Shown: positions 8,354 through 17,700, numbered from the stretch's first letter. The stretch: DNA of 64,000 bases from Flavobacterium cutihirudinis (GCF_003385895.1 NZ_QRDQ01000007.1:186001-250000), one strand, 5' to 3'. The notes: generated by a model not told the origin, from the sequence alone. Numbers and translations are program-made.

Positions 8354-11300
8354 ATGCGTAGACTTTCCTGGTTCTTTTTACTCCAAATTATTCTTATTTC
8401 GACCACGGTTTCGGCACAAAAATCAGCTATATATACTTACGATTTAAAGGATTTTGATAAAGCAGTTGCTTTATACAATGACAAACAATATGCATCGGCG
8501 CAGCATATTTTTCAATATGTTAAAAATAATAGTGCACCAACTGAAGAAGTAAAATCAGATTGTGCTTATTATATCGCAAATTGCGCCATCAGAACCAATC
8601 AGCCAAATGCTGATGCTTTGATGGAAAAATTTGTTGCAGATTATCCAACAAGTACCAAACAAAATCAAGCTTACATTGAAGTAGCACAGTATTTTTTCGA
8701 ACAGGGAAATTATCCAAAAGCGTTGCAATGGTTTGATAAAGTAGATGAAAGTTACATGAGTAAAGCCGATTCGGATAAGTTTAATTTCCAAAAAGGCTAT
8801 AGTTATTTCAATGCAAAAAAGAAAAAAGAAGCAACTACGTATTTCAATAAAGTAGTAAATTCTGCTGAATATGGTTCTCAGGCCAAATATTATTTAGGAT
8901 TTATGGCGTATGAAGGTGACGACTATAAAGAAGCAACGAAATATTTTGATGAAGTTTCAGGCGAAGAAAAATACAAAGAGAAGCTTTCGTATTATCAGGC
9001 CGACATGAATTTCAAACTTGGAAATTTCCAAAAAGCAATTGATTTGGGGCAAAAAGCCATGGCGAAATCAAATGAAATGGAAAAATCAGAATTGAATAAA
9101 ATTATTGGTGAAAGTTATTTCAACTTAAAGCAATATGGCAAAGCAATTCCGTTTTTAGAGCAATACGCAGGTAAAAAAGGAAAATGGAATAATACTGATT
9201 TTTACCAATTAGGTTACGCGTATTACGAACAAAAAGACTATGAAAAAGCGATTTCTCAATTCAATAAAATTATTGAAGGAAAAGACTTTGTCGCACAAAA
9301 TGCGTATTACCATTTAGGTTTAAGTTATTTAAATACAGGCAAAAAGCAAGAAGCTTTGAATGCTTTCAAAAATGCTTCAGAAATGGAATTTAATGCTCAG
9401 ATTCAGGAAGATGCGGCGTTGAATTATGCTAAATTGAGTTATGATATTGGAAATGCTTATCAGACTGTTCCTGGAATTTTGCTTGATTTCCTAAAAAAAT
9501 ATCCAAATAATTCGAGCAAAGCTGAAGTTGAAAAATTGTTAGTTGACTCTTATATTTCGACTAAAAACTACAAAGAAGCTTTGGTTTTATTAGAAAAAAA
9601 CAGATCAGCTGAGAATAAAGCTGCTTATCAAAAAGTTTTGTTTTACAGAGGATTAGAATTGTACAATGAATCTAATTATGCTGAAGCTGGAAAAATGTTC
9701 AAAAGTGCCATCAGCGAACAAAAAACACCAGAATTTACAGCACGCGCTACTTTCTGGAAAGCGGAAACAGAATATCTTTCAGACGATTTTCAGAATGCTT
9801 TACTGACATACAAGCAATTTGCAGGTCAGACTGCTGCGAAATCTACAGAAGAATACAAAAACATCAATTATAATATTGGTTATACATATTTTAAACTGAA
9901 AGAATACGATCAGGCTGCAACTTCATTTCAGACGCAAATTGATAATTCGCCTTCTGATAAATCACGTTTAAACGATTCATATTTGCGTTTAGGAGATTCC
10001 AGATTTGTGAGTTCTAAATATTCGCAGGCAATGGAAGCTTACGGAAAAGCAATTGATGCTAAAGGTGTAGATGCCGATTATGCACAATTTCAAAAAGCGC
10101 TTTCGTATGGTTTTATGTCAAAAAATGATCAAAAAATCAATGAGTTGAACAACTTCCTAAAAATGTATAAAAAATCAGAATATCGTGATGATGTTTTGTT
10201 TGAATTAGGAAACACTTACGTTGCAGACAAGAAAAATGATCTAGCAATTAAAACGTACGATCAATTGATTTCAGAATATAAAAACGGTTCCTTTACTTCA
10301 AAATCAATTTTGAAACAAGGTTTGATTTATTACAATTCAGATCGTGATGAACAGGCTTTGACCAAATTCAAAAAAGTAGCTGCTGAATTCCCAAAAACTC
10401 CCGAGGCTTTAGAAGCAGTTGCCACCGCAAGATTAATTTATGTTGATTCAGGAAAAGTAGATGAATATGCAACTTGGGTTCGAACTTTGGATTTCGTTTC
10501 TGTTACAGATGCCGAATTGGATAACGATACTTATGATGCTGCGTTTAAACAATACAGTCAAAACAACAGTAAAACTGCAATCGCTGGTTTTGCAGGTTAT
10601 GTGAGTAAATTCCCTTCTGGATTGCATGCTTTAGAAGCTAATTTTTATTTGGCTCAATTGTATTACGCTGACGGATCAGAAACAAAATCGATTCCAAATT
10701 ATCAATATGTAATTGATCAGCCAAGAAGCGAATTCACAGAACAAGCATTGAATAGATTAGCTCAGATTTACTTAAAATCAAAAGAATGCGATAAGGCAAT
10801 TCCGGTTTTAGTGCGTTTGCAAAACGAAGCAGATTATCCTCAAAATAAAAACTTCGCTCAAGCCAATTTGATGAAATGTTATTATGATAAAAAAGATTAT
10901 GACAATTCGGTTATAGCTGCGGAGAAAGTATTGGAAAATCCAAAATCAGATGCAGGAGTAAAAGCTGATGCGCAGATTATTGTTGCCCGCGCTGCAATGC
11001 AAACAGGAAATGAAGACAAAGCAAAAGCAGCTTATGCAAAACTTTCGGCAACGTCAAAAGGAGAATTAGCTGCAGAAGCGTTGTATTATGATGCTTATTT
11101 TAAAACTAAAGAAGGCAAATTTGATGCTTCGAATACAGCAGTTCAAAAGTTGGCAAAAAATTATTCGGCTTATAAATATTATGGCGCGAAAGGTTTGGTT
11201 TTAATGGCGAAAAATTTCTACGGATTAAAAGACAGCTATCAGGCAACTTATATTTTAGATAACGTAATAAACAATTTTACAGATTATCCGGATGTGGTTG

Positions 11301-11371
11301 AAGAAGCAAAAACAGAATTGAGTGCAATTAAATTGGAAGAATCTAAAACGAATTCCTCAATTAATAAATAA
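8354..11371 (+). CDS. Large periplasmic tetratricopeptide-repeat protein
   Basis: A 1005-residue protein with a Sec signal peptide (hydrophobic segment then TVSAQK, cleavage near residue 21). The rest is almost entirely tandem TPR-like helix pairs, seen as repeated Y-x-x-G/A...A-x-x-F/Y patterns such as QLGYAYYEQKDYEKAISQF and NIGYTYFKLKEYDQAATSF. Such solenoids are protein-docking scaffolds. No lipobox is present, so it is probably soluble in the periplasm. It precedes phzF and a plug-less outer-membrane barrel gene on the same strand. The TPR/barrel pairing suggests a shared envelope complex, but partners are inferred only. A strong hairpin follows the gene. Confidence 0.85.
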   Translation: MRRLSWFFLLQIILISTTVSAQKSAIYTYDLKDFDKAVALYNDKQYASAQHIFQYVKNNSAPTEEVKSDCAYYIANCAIRTNQPNADALMEKFVADYPTSTKQNQAYIEVAQYFFEQGNYPKALQWFDKVDESYMSKADSDKFNFQKGYSYFNAKKKKEATTYFNKVVNSAEYGSQAKYYLGFMAYEGDDYKEATKYFDEVSGEEKYKEKLSYYQADMNFKLGNFQKAIDLGQKAMAKSNEMEKSELNKIIGESYFNLKQYGKAIPFLEQYAGKKGKWNNTDFYQLGYAYYEQKDYEKAISQFNKIIEGKDFVAQNAYYHLGLSYLNTGKKQEALNAFKNASEMEFNAQIQEDAALNYAKLSYDIGNAYQTVPGILLDFLKKYPNNSSKAEVEKLLVDSYISTKNYKEALVLLEKNRSAENKAAYQKVLFYRGLELYNESNYAEAGKMFKSAISEQKTPEFTARATFWKAETEYLSDDFQNALLTYKQFAGQTAAKSTEEYKNINYNIGYTYFKLKEYDQAATSFQTQIDNSPSDKSRLNDSYLRLGDSRFVSSKYSQAMEAYGKAIDAKGVDADYAQFQKALSYGFMSKNDQKINELNNFLKMYKKSEYRDDVLFELGNTYVADKKNDLAIKTYDQLISEYKNGSFTSKSILKQGLIYYNSDRDEQALTKFKKVAAEFPKTPEALEAVATARLIYVDSGKVDEYATWVRTLDFVSVTDAELDNDTYDAAFKQYSQNNSKTAIAGFAGYVSKFPSGLHALEANFYLAQLYYADGSETKSIPNYQYVIDQPRSEFTEQALNRLAQIYLKSKECDKAIPVLVRLQNEADYPQNKNFAQANLMKCYYDKKDYDNSVIAAEKVLENPKSDAGVKADAQIIVARAAMQTGNEDKAKAAYAKLSATSKGELAAEALYYDAYFKTKEGKFDASNTAVQKLAKNYSAYKYYGAKGLVLMAKNFYGLKDSYQATYILDNVINNFTDYPDVVEEAKTELSAIKLEESKTNSSINK

Positions 11372-11380
11372 GAAAATTGT

Positions 11381-11440
11381 AGAGAAAAGAAGCAAGAAGC
11401 AAGATTGCTGAAAAAGTCTTTCTTCTTGCTTCTTTTCTCT
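11381..11440 (+). terminator. Hairpin with perfect 19-bp stem after the TPR gene
   Basis: Arms 11381-11399 (AGAGAAAAGAAGCAAGAAG) and 11422-11440 are exact reverse complements with a 22-base loop. The right arm is followed by a pyrimidine-rich stretch rather than a plain T-run. It may act as a terminator or processing hairpin between the TPR and PhzF genes. The loop and right arm recur at 12416-12448. Confidence 0.55.
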
Positions 11441-11466
11441 ACTTTCTCTAAAAAAAAATAAGAACA

Positions 11467-12330
11467 ATGAGTTTACCTTTTTATATAGTTGATGTTTTTG
11501 CTGATAAAAAATACGCCGGAAATCAATTGGCAGTTTTCTTAGATGCACAAAATTTAAGTTCGGCAGAAATGCAGCAGATTGCAAGAGAAATCAATTTCGC
11601 AGAAAGCACATTTGTAACCAAACTGGACAGAGAAAATAATAAAGCTGAGATTAGAATTTTTACTCCGGCTCATGAAATGCAATTTGCTGGTCATCCAATT
11701 ATCGGAACTTCATGGGTTTTGATGAATAAAATATTTGAAAATTCGCCAACTGAAATTAAACTGGAAGTTCCTATTGGACCAATTGAGATTCGTAAATCAG
11801 AAGGATTGGTTTGGTTAAAAGCAGCGCAGCCAAAGTTTTGGGATGTTTTTTCAAAACAAGATTTTACACAATTTAGCAATCTGCAATTAAGTGATTTTGA
11901 AAACCAATTCCCAATTCAGGAAGTGACAACCGGAAGTGCTTTTGTAATGGTTCCTTTAAGTAGTGAAAGAGCTTTGGAAAATTTGGTTCTAGATAAAGAT
12001 AAAGCGGATCAATGGATGAAACAACATTGTAAAACCGATCATAGAGGCTTGTATTTTTACTATTTTGAAGGTACTAAAGTAATGAGCAGATTGTTGTACA
12101 TAGAGCACAATCAGTTAATGGAAGATGCAGCAACCGGAAGCGCGAGCACGTGTTTACAGGCTTCTTTACTGAAATACAATACCAAAGAAATCGAACTTAT
12201 CAATCATCAGGGAGATTATATTAATCGTCCTTCCGAAATTTATTTCAAAGGAAAACTAACCAACGATAAGTATGATATTGAAATTGGTGGGAATGTTCAG
12301 TTTGTTGCCAAAGGTGAGTGGGAAGCTTGA
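11467..12330 (+). CDS. PhzF family isomerase/epimerase-like protein
   Basis: A 287-residue protein of the PhzF (diaminopimelate epimerase) fold, two similar halves around a central active site. The family catalytic glutamate is Glu46 in NFAESTFV; the AGHPIIGTSW motif (about 75-84) and EDAATGSAS in the second half match the family's anion-binding loops. PhzF itself isomerises a phenazine precursor, but no other phenazine genes are nearby, so the substrate here is unknown and a phenazine role should not be assumed. ATG 11467 gives the usual length. Similar hairpin-forming sequences lie on both sides of the gene. Confidence 0.9.
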   Translation: MSLPFYIVDVFADKKYAGNQLAVFLDAQNLSSAEMQQIAREINFAESTFVTKLDRENNKAEIRIFTPAHEMQFAGHPIIGTSWVLMNKIFENSPTEIKLEVPIGPIEIRKSEGLVWLKAAQPKFWDVFSKQDFTQFSNLQLSDFENQFPIQEVTTGSAFVMVPLSSERALENLVLDKDKADQWMKQHCKTDHRGLYFYYFEGTKVMSRLLYIEHNQLMEDAATGSASTCLQASLLKYNTKEIELINHQGDYINRPSEIYFKGKLTNDKYDIEIGGNVQFVAKGEWEA

Positions 12331-12388
12331 TTTTAGAAAATAGAAAAAAGAGCAAAGTGTCAAGATATTAGAAAATAGAATAAAAAAA

Positions 12389-12449
12389 TAGAGAAAAATT
12401 TAGGAATTGCAGAGAAGTCTTTCTTCTTTATTCTAGCTTCTTTTCTCTA
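12389..12449 (+). repeat. Second copy of the AG/TC-rich intergenic hairpin
   Basis: Arms TAGAGAAAA (12389-12397) and TTTTCTCTA (12441-12449) pair, and the inner part AAGTCTTTCTTCTT...GCTTCTTTTCTCT repeats the sequence at 11414-11440. The two copies bracket phzF. It precedes the barrel gene by a few bases and may serve as a terminator or mRNA-processing site. Confidence 0.5.
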
Positions 12450-12463
12450 ATAAAAAAAGAAAT

Positions 12464-14215
12464 ATGAAATTAAACTGCCGAAATAAAATCACCATTTTAC
12501 TAATGTTGTGTGCTGTTCAGCTTTCGTTTTCGCAAAAGAAGAATGAAAACATCGGAACTGAAACGGTAAACGTGGTAAAACCTTATTCGCCAACAATCTC
12601 GGATGCCTTCAAAGTGAAAGAAACTCCTTCGCTTGACGATAGTGGTAATCAGCCAAAAGAAACTATTAAATATAGCATTTTGTCGGTTCCGGTTGCGTCA
12701 ACTTTTACGCCTTCAAAAGGAAATGCGCAAGGCGTGGACAAATCTAAAAAAGAAAGATTGTTTAATAATTATGCAACGGTTGGAGTTGGTAATTACGGAA
12801 CTTTAAATGCGGAATTATTCGTAACACAGGATTTAGGTAATAATGATTATATCGCTGGAATGTTGCGCCATCATTCTTCGCAAGGCGGAATTAAAGATGT
12901 GAATCTGAATGATGAATTTTATGATACGGCATTAAATGTTGGATACGGAGTTATCAATCGTGATGTTTCGTGGGGCGTTGATTTAGGATATCAAAATCAG
13001 GTTTATAACTGGTATGGTCTTCCAACTGATTTTGGAATGACTTTACCGCCGGCAACACAGGAAGATTTAATAAGAGGTATTAATCCAAATCATTCTTATA
13101 ATACTATTTCGCTTGGTGGAAATGCTGAATTTACAGAGGGAATTTTCAGTAAAATCTCAACTCGTTTTACGCATTTTTCAGATAGTTTTTCTTCTTCAGA
13201 AAATCGTTTTTATCTAAAACCGACTTTCAAAGTGGATGTAATGGATCAGGCGATAAACACCAATATAATTGTGGATCATGTTAGTGGTTCTTTCGAACAT
13301 AATTATGCTTACGATAATGTGGAGCCATTAAAATACAGTCTGACTAATTTTGGAATTGAGCCAAGTTTTGTGGTTCACGAGAACGAATGGACGTTAGAAT
13401 TAGGTGCTGGATTATTTTATGCTTTAGATTCAGAAAATAGTGGAAACAAGTTCTTTATTTATCCAAAAGTAAATGCTTCGTATAAATTGGTGGGTGATTT
13501 AATGATTTTCTATACCGGAGTAAACGGAAGTTTAAATCAAAACTCATATGCCGATTTTGTAACTGAAAATCCGTTTTTGTCTCCAACTTTAAATATGAGA
13601 CCAACAAGTAATCAGTATACTGTTTTTGCAGGTTTGAAAGGAAAATTAGCTAATAATGTTAGTTATAATTTGACAGGTTCTTATTTGAATGAAAAAGACA
13701 AAGCGCTGTTTAAAAGTCAGGATTATACAGAAGATTTTTCGAACCAGAATTATGCCTTCGGAAATTCTTTTGGTGTAGTGTATGACGATGTGCGCACTTT
13801 TCGTTTTTACGGAGAATTAAAAGCTGATTTTTCTCAAAATGTTTCTTTTGGAATTAACGGAACTTTTAATAGTTATAAAACAGATAGTTTAGAAGCGTGG
13901 AATTTACCAGCGATGAAATTGAGTTCAAATCTTGATGTCAATATTACAAAACAATGGTATGCAGGTTTGAATGTGTTTTTTGTGGGTGAACGAAAAGATA
14001 TGCAGACTAATCTGGATTTAGGAGTTGATCCTTTTGTTACCACACTAAAAAGTTATTTTGATGCCAATGCACATTTAGGCTATAAATATAACGAGCGTTT
14101 GACTTTCTTCTTAAAACTAAATAATATTGGAAATCAGGCTTACGAAAGATGGCTGAATTATCCTGTACAAGGATTCCAGGTTTTAGTTGGAGGTAATTAT
14201 AAATTCGATTTTTAA
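12464..14215 (+). CDS. TonB-dependent receptor-like outer-membrane beta-barrel without plug
   Basis: A 583-residue protein with a signal peptide ending near LSFSQ (residue 24). After a short linker (TETVNVVKPYSPTISDAF) the rest is alternating aromatic/polar beta-strand sequence ending in KFDF, the C-terminal aromatic residue typical of outer-membrane barrels. The length is well below the usual 700-1000 of a TonB-dependent receptor, and no plug domain or TonB box was seen, so energised uptake is unlikely. It lies downstream of the large TPR gene and may be its outer-membrane partner. The role is unknown; a structural or assembly function is inference. Confidence 0.75.
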   Translation: MKLNCRNKITILLMLCAVQLSFSQKKNENIGTETVNVVKPYSPTISDAFKVKETPSLDDSGNQPKETIKYSILSVPVASTFTPSKGNAQGVDKSKKERLFNNYATVGVGNYGTLNAELFVTQDLGNNDYIAGMLRHHSSQGGIKDVNLNDEFYDTALNVGYGVINRDVSWGVDLGYQNQVYNWYGLPTDFGMTLPPATQEDLIRGINPNHSYNTISLGGNAEFTEGIFSKISTRFTHFSDSFSSSENRFYLKPTFKVDVMDQAINTNIIVDHVSGSFEHNYAYDNVEPLKYSLTNFGIEPSFVVHENEWTLELGAGLFYALDSENSGNKFFIYPKVNASYKLVGDLMIFYTGVNGSLNQNSYADFVTENPFLSPTLNMRPTSNQYTVFAGLKGKLANNVSYNLTGSYLNEKDKALFKSQDYTEDFSNQNYAFGNSFGVVYDDVRTFRFYGELKADFSQNVSFGINGTFNSYKTDSLEAWNLPAMKLSSNLDVNITKQWYAGLNVFFVGERKDMQTNLDLGVDPFVTTLKSYFDANAHLGYKYNERLTFFLKLNNIGNQAYERWLNYPVQGFQVLVGGNYKFDF

Positions 14216-14303
14216 GGTTTTTAACCGCAAAGTACACTAAGTTTTGCGCACAGTCGTAAAGCTTTTTTTAGCCATGGTTTCATGAATTTTTTGGAGTAAA
14301 TTC
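14216..14303. repeat. Low-complexity intergenic spacer with CGCAAAG/TTTTGCGC words
   Basis: It holds AACCGCAAAGTACACTAAG, TTTTGCGCACAGTCGTAAAG and two ATTCGTG words (14301-14312 region). These resemble short words in other spacers of this window (for example GCGCAAAGTCAGAGAC at 29327). No coding signal was seen. Confidence 0.35.
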
Positions 14304-14339
14304 GTGAATTCGTGGCTAATTTTTTATAATTTTATTTTT

Positions 14340-14870
14340 ATGGAAATTAAAATAAGACAAGAAAATAAAGAGGATTTCGAAAGTGTATTTCATTTAATAG
14401 AAAAAGCTTTTGAAAAGGAAGAATATAGCGATCACAAAGAACAATTTCTGGTAGAGAGACTAAGGAAATCGGAAGCTTTTATTCCGGAATTGTCAATTGT
14501 TGCTGAAGTTGAAGACAAAGTTGTCGGACATATTTTATTTACCAAACTGGAGATCAAGAACGAAACTCAAACTTTTCATTCATTAGCATTGGCGCCAGTT
14601 TCTGTTTTGCCGGAATTTCAGGGAAAAGGAATCGGCTCAAAATTAATTCTTTATGGGCACGAAAAAGTAAAAGATTTAGGATACAAATCGGTTATTTTGT
14701 TAGGGCATCAGGATTATTATCCAAGATTTGGATATGAACTATGCAAAAAATACAATATCAAAATGCCATTTGACGTTCCTGCTGAAAATTGCATGGTTAT
14801 TAAATTGACAGAAAACGGATTATCGGGCGTAAGCGGAGAAGTAGTTTACCCAAAAGCTTTTTTTGAATAA
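14340..14870 (+). CDS. GNAT family N-acetyltransferase (YhbS-like)
   Basis: A 176-residue acetyltransferase from ATG 14340 (MEIKIRQENKEDFESV). A frame extension to 14304 adds an unlikely hydrophobic leader. The acetyl-CoA pyrophosphate-binding motif A is clear as VLPEFQGKGIGSKLI (Q/RxxGxG/A, about residues 95-110), and a late GHQDYYPRFGYE segment matches the YhbS branch of GNATs. The acceptor amine is unknown. The next gene begins 64 bases after the stop. Confidence 0.88.
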   Translation: MEIKIRQENKEDFESVFHLIEKAFEKEEYSDHKEQFLVERLRKSEAFIPELSIVAEVEDKVVGHILFTKLEIKNETQTFHSLALAPVSVLPEFQGKGIGSKLILYGHEKVKDLGYKSVILLGHQDYYPRFGYELCKKYNIKMPFDVPAENCMVIKLTENGLSGVSGEVVYPKAFFE

Positions 14871-14934
14871 AAATTTAGACAAAGAAAAAAAACCTTTGCA
14901 CCTTTGCTTCTCAAAACCTCAGTATCTCAAAAAA

Positions 14935-15384
14935 ATGACTTTTAAAGAAAAAATATATACCCATTATACGCAAATGGTTCAGGATAGAATCGATGTTTTT
15001 AGAGACATGATTTCAAACCTGACCGAAGATTCAAAAAACGATGCAAAAGGGTCGGCTGGTGACAAGCATGAAACTGCGTTGTCGATGATGCATATCGAAC
15101 AGGAAAAACTGACCAATAAATTAAAAGAAGCGATTGCTCAAAAAGCAGTTTTAGATAAAATTGATCCGCTCAAAGTAACTGAGAATATAATTTCGGGAAG
15201 TTTGGTAAAAGCAAATGGAATCTATTTGTACTTAAGTGTGGCGCTTCCTAAAATCGCAATTGACGGTGTAAATGTTATTGCACTTTCTCCGCAATCTCCT
15301 TTGGGTTCTCATTTAATGGGAAATAAAGTTGGGTTTCAATTTGAGATTAATAAAACGCATTATACGATTGAAAGTGTTGCGTAA
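14935..15384 (+). CDS. GreA/GreB-like C-terminal domain protein with helical N-terminus
   Basis: A 149-residue protein from ATG 14935 (MTFKEKIYTHY); the frame upstream to 14863 is low-complexity spacer. The first half is charged and helical (about 20-75), suggesting a coiled coil. The end, with ALSPQSPLGSHLMGNKVGF and a closing YTIES strand, resembles the FKBP-like C-terminal domain of Gre transcript-cleavage factors (SPxSPLGxxLxGKKVGD). Canonical Gre factors have a longer coiled coil with acidic tip residues, which are not clearly present. It could be a Gre-like RNA polymerase secondary-channel binder, but that is inference. Such proteins are sometimes labelled 3-oxoacyl-ACP synthase, which this sequence does not support. 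Confidence 0.6.
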   Translation: MTFKEKIYTHYTQMVQDRIDVFRDMISNLTEDSKNDAKGSAGDKHETALSMMHIEQEKLTNKLKEAIAQKAVLDKIDPLKVTENIISGSLVKANGIYLYLSVALPKIAIDGVNVIALSPQSPLGSHLMGNKVGFQFEINKTHYTIESVA

Positions 15385-15956
15385 TTGATTAATTAAGATG
15401 CAGTCCCTACGGGACATTTTAATATTTCTAACTTATTTTATTTCTACCAATATTTAATCTCTACGAGATATACTTTATTTAGTGTTAAATGTTTTGTGGC
15501 TAATATTAATTTCTCAAAGTTGTACTCCGCCAGGAGTTAAATATTGGTAGAAAAAATATGCCACAGAATAAATTGTCCCGTAGGGACTAAATTCCATAAA
15601 GTTTATTATTCCTCGTTCGAAATCGAAATGACAAACTACTTGTTAATATTGAACATAGAATAATTTCTGAATAGCTTTTTATGTTTTGTTTGAGAATCTT
15701 TTATATATATTTAAATATCCTAAAATTTAATTCAAAGATTTCTCCAGAACCTTCAATTTTACTCATTGTTTATCCTTGAAATTAAAAATTTCAAGTTCAA
15801 GCTAATTTTTACTCTTAAAATTTTACATTTTGTATGTAAAATTGAAAATATGATTACAATTTATAACTGAAATAAAGATTTGTGTTTTTCAATTGTAACC
15901 ATTACCGCATCTTTGCCCTATCAAAATAAAATTATTAAAAATAAAAATATAGAATT
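15385..15956. repeat. Intergenic region with a cluster of REP-like palindromes
   Basis: In 570 bases without a gene, four short palindromes of similar form occur: GTCCCTACGGGAC (15403-15415), ATCTCTACGAGAT (15457-15469), ACTCCGCCAGGAGT (15524-15537) and GTCCCGTAGGGAC (15575-15587). TCTACCAATATTTAA (15443-15457) and TTAAATATTGGTAGA (15537-15551) form a perfect inverted pair between them. A fragment TTCGAAATCGAAATGACAAA (15616-15635) resembles the end of the long repeat at 46461-46564. The last 300 bases are AT-rich and should hold the asnB promoter; CATCTTTG (15909-15916) is one mismatch from a -7 box. Confidence 0.7.
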
Positions 15957-17633
15957 ATGTGCGGAATCGTATGTGCCTTTGATCTAAAACAAAAAGCTGA
16001 AGCGCTAAGACCTCAAGTATTAGAAATGTCTAAAATCATTCGCCACCGTGGACCAGACTGGAGCGGAATTTACAGCAATGATAAAGCAATTCTTTCGCAT
16101 GAGCGTTTGGCAATTGTAGATCCAGCTTCAGGAAAACAACCTTTATTTACAGAAGATAAAAAGTTGGTTCTGGCTGCAAACGGTGAAATTTACAACCACA
16201 GAGAATTGCGTAAGCAATTTGAAGGAAAATATAACTTTCAAACTGAAAGTGACTGCGAAGTTATTTTGGCACTTTATAAAGAAAAAGGACCTCATTTTGT
16301 TGATGAAATGAATGGAATCTTCGGATTTGCAATTTATGACGTTGATAAAGACGAATATTTTGTAGCTCGTGACCATATGGGAATTATTCCATTATACATT
16401 GGTTGGGATCAGCATGGAACTTTTTATGTAGCTTCTGAGTTAAAAGCTTTAGAAGGATATTGTACAAAAATTGAGTTATTCCCTCCAGGACATTATTTAT
16501 CAAGTAAAGATGGTGAATTTGTACAATGGTACAAAAGAGACTGGACAGAATACGATGCAGTAAAAGACAACGAAACAAGTATTCCAGAAATCAAGAAAGC
16601 GCTTGAAGCAGCGGTTCACAGACAATTAATGAGTGATGTTCCTTACGGAGTTTTACTTTCTGGAGGTTTAGATTCGTCTATTACTTCGGCTGTAGCCAAA
16701 AAATTTGCGCAAAAACGTATTGAGTCAGATGATACAACAGATGCTTGGTACCCGCAATTACACTCTTTCTCAGTTGGATTAGAAGGTTCTCCAGATTTAG
16801 CTGCAGCGAGAAAAGTAGCAGATCATATTGGAACTATTCACCACGAAATTAAATTTACAATTCAGGAAGGTTTAGATGCTGTTCGTGATGTAATTTACAA
16901 CTTAGAAACATACGATGTAACTACAGTTAGAGCTTCAACTCCAATGTGGTTAATGGCGAGAGTTATCAAATCAATGGGAATCAAAATGGTACTTTCAGGA
17001 GAAGGTGCAGATGAGTTATTTGGAGGATATTTATATTTCCACAAAGCACCAAACGCAAGAGAATTCCACGAAGAAAACGTTCGTAAATTAAGTAAACTTC
17101 ATATGTATGACTGTTTACGTGCAAACAAAAGTTTGGCAGCATGGGGAATCGAAGGGCGTGTGCCTTTCTTAGATAAAGAATTTATGGATGTTGCAATGCG
17201 CATCAACCCACAAGATAAAATGATCAACAAAGAACACCCGATGGAAAAATGGGTAGTTCGTAAAGCTTTTGAAGATATGCTTCCGGAAAGTGTTGCATGG
17301 AGACAAAAAGAACAATTTTCTGATGGAGTAGGATACAGCTGGATCGATACTTTGAAAGAAGTTGTGGCAAGAGAAGTTTCGGATGAGCAATTAGCAAATG
17401 CGAAATACAAATTCCCATTACAGACTCCAACTTCAAAAGAAGAATATTACTATCGTTCAATCTTTACTGAACATTTCCCAAGTGATGCTGCTGCGTTGTG
17501 CGTGCCTCAGGAAGCAAGTGTAGCTTGTAGTACAAAAATTGCTTTGGAGTGGGATGAGGCTTTCAAAAACATGAACGATCCATCTGGTAGAGCAGTTGCA
17601 AGTGTACATGACGATGCATATGCAAAGTCTTAA
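15957..17633 (+). CDS. asnB: Asparagine synthetase B (glutamine-hydrolysing)
   Basis: A 558-residue class II amidotransferase that makes asparagine from aspartate, ATP and glutamine. The N-terminal nucleophile Cys2 (MCGIV) and the glutaminase residues Arg50 (HERLAIVD), Asn75 and Glu77 (NGEIYN) and Asp99 (SDCEVI) are all present; these are Cys1, Arg49, Asn74, Glu76 and Asp98 in mature E. coli numbering. The synthetase domain has the PP-loop SGGLDSS and the LSGEGADELFGGY motif. The length is close to E. coli AsnB. It is followed by a terminator and then by a paralogue with a degenerate glutaminase domain. Confidence 0.96.
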   Translation: MCGIVCAFDLKQKAEALRPQVLEMSKIIRHRGPDWSGIYSNDKAILSHERLAIVDPASGKQPLFTEDKKLVLAANGEIYNHRELRKQFEGKYNFQTESDCEVILALYKEKGPHFVDEMNGIFGFAIYDVDKDEYFVARDHMGIIPLYIGWDQHGTFYVASELKALEGYCTKIELFPPGHYLSSKDGEFVQWYKRDWTEYDAVKDNETSIPEIKKALEAAVHRQLMSDVPYGVLLSGGLDSSITSAVAKKFAQKRIESDDTTDAWYPQLHSFSVGLEGSPDLAAARKVADHIGTIHHEIKFTIQEGLDAVRDVIYNLETYDVTTVRASTPMWLMARVIKSMGIKMVLSGEGADELFGGYLYFHKAPNAREFHEENVRKLSKLHMYDCLRANKSLAAWGIEGRVPFLDKEFMDVAMRINPQDKMINKEHPMEKWVVRKAFEDMLPESVAWRQKEQFSDGVGYSWIDTLKEVVAREVSDEQLANAKYKFPLQTPTSKEEYYYRSIFTEHFPSDAAALCVPQEASVACSTKIALEWDEAFKNMNDPSGRAVASVHDDAYAKS

Positions 17634-17673
17634 AAAGTAATTTTTAGAATTAGTATATATTTTCAAAAAAAAG

Positions 17674-17700
17674 ACGTTCTCTTCCTGAGAACGTTTTTCT
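17674..17700 (+). terminator. Rho-independent terminator after asnB
   Basis: Stem ACGTTCTC (17674-17681) and GAGAACGT (17687-17694), loop TTCCT, followed by TTTTCTT. An A-run before the stem also pairs partly with the T-run. It separates the two asparagine synthetase-like genes, so the second probably has its own promoter. Confidence 0.8.

Noticed and set aside
11467..12330. Phenazine biosynthesis locus from the PhzF-family gene
   Set aside because: No other phenazine genes are present; PhzF homologues are widespread with other roles.
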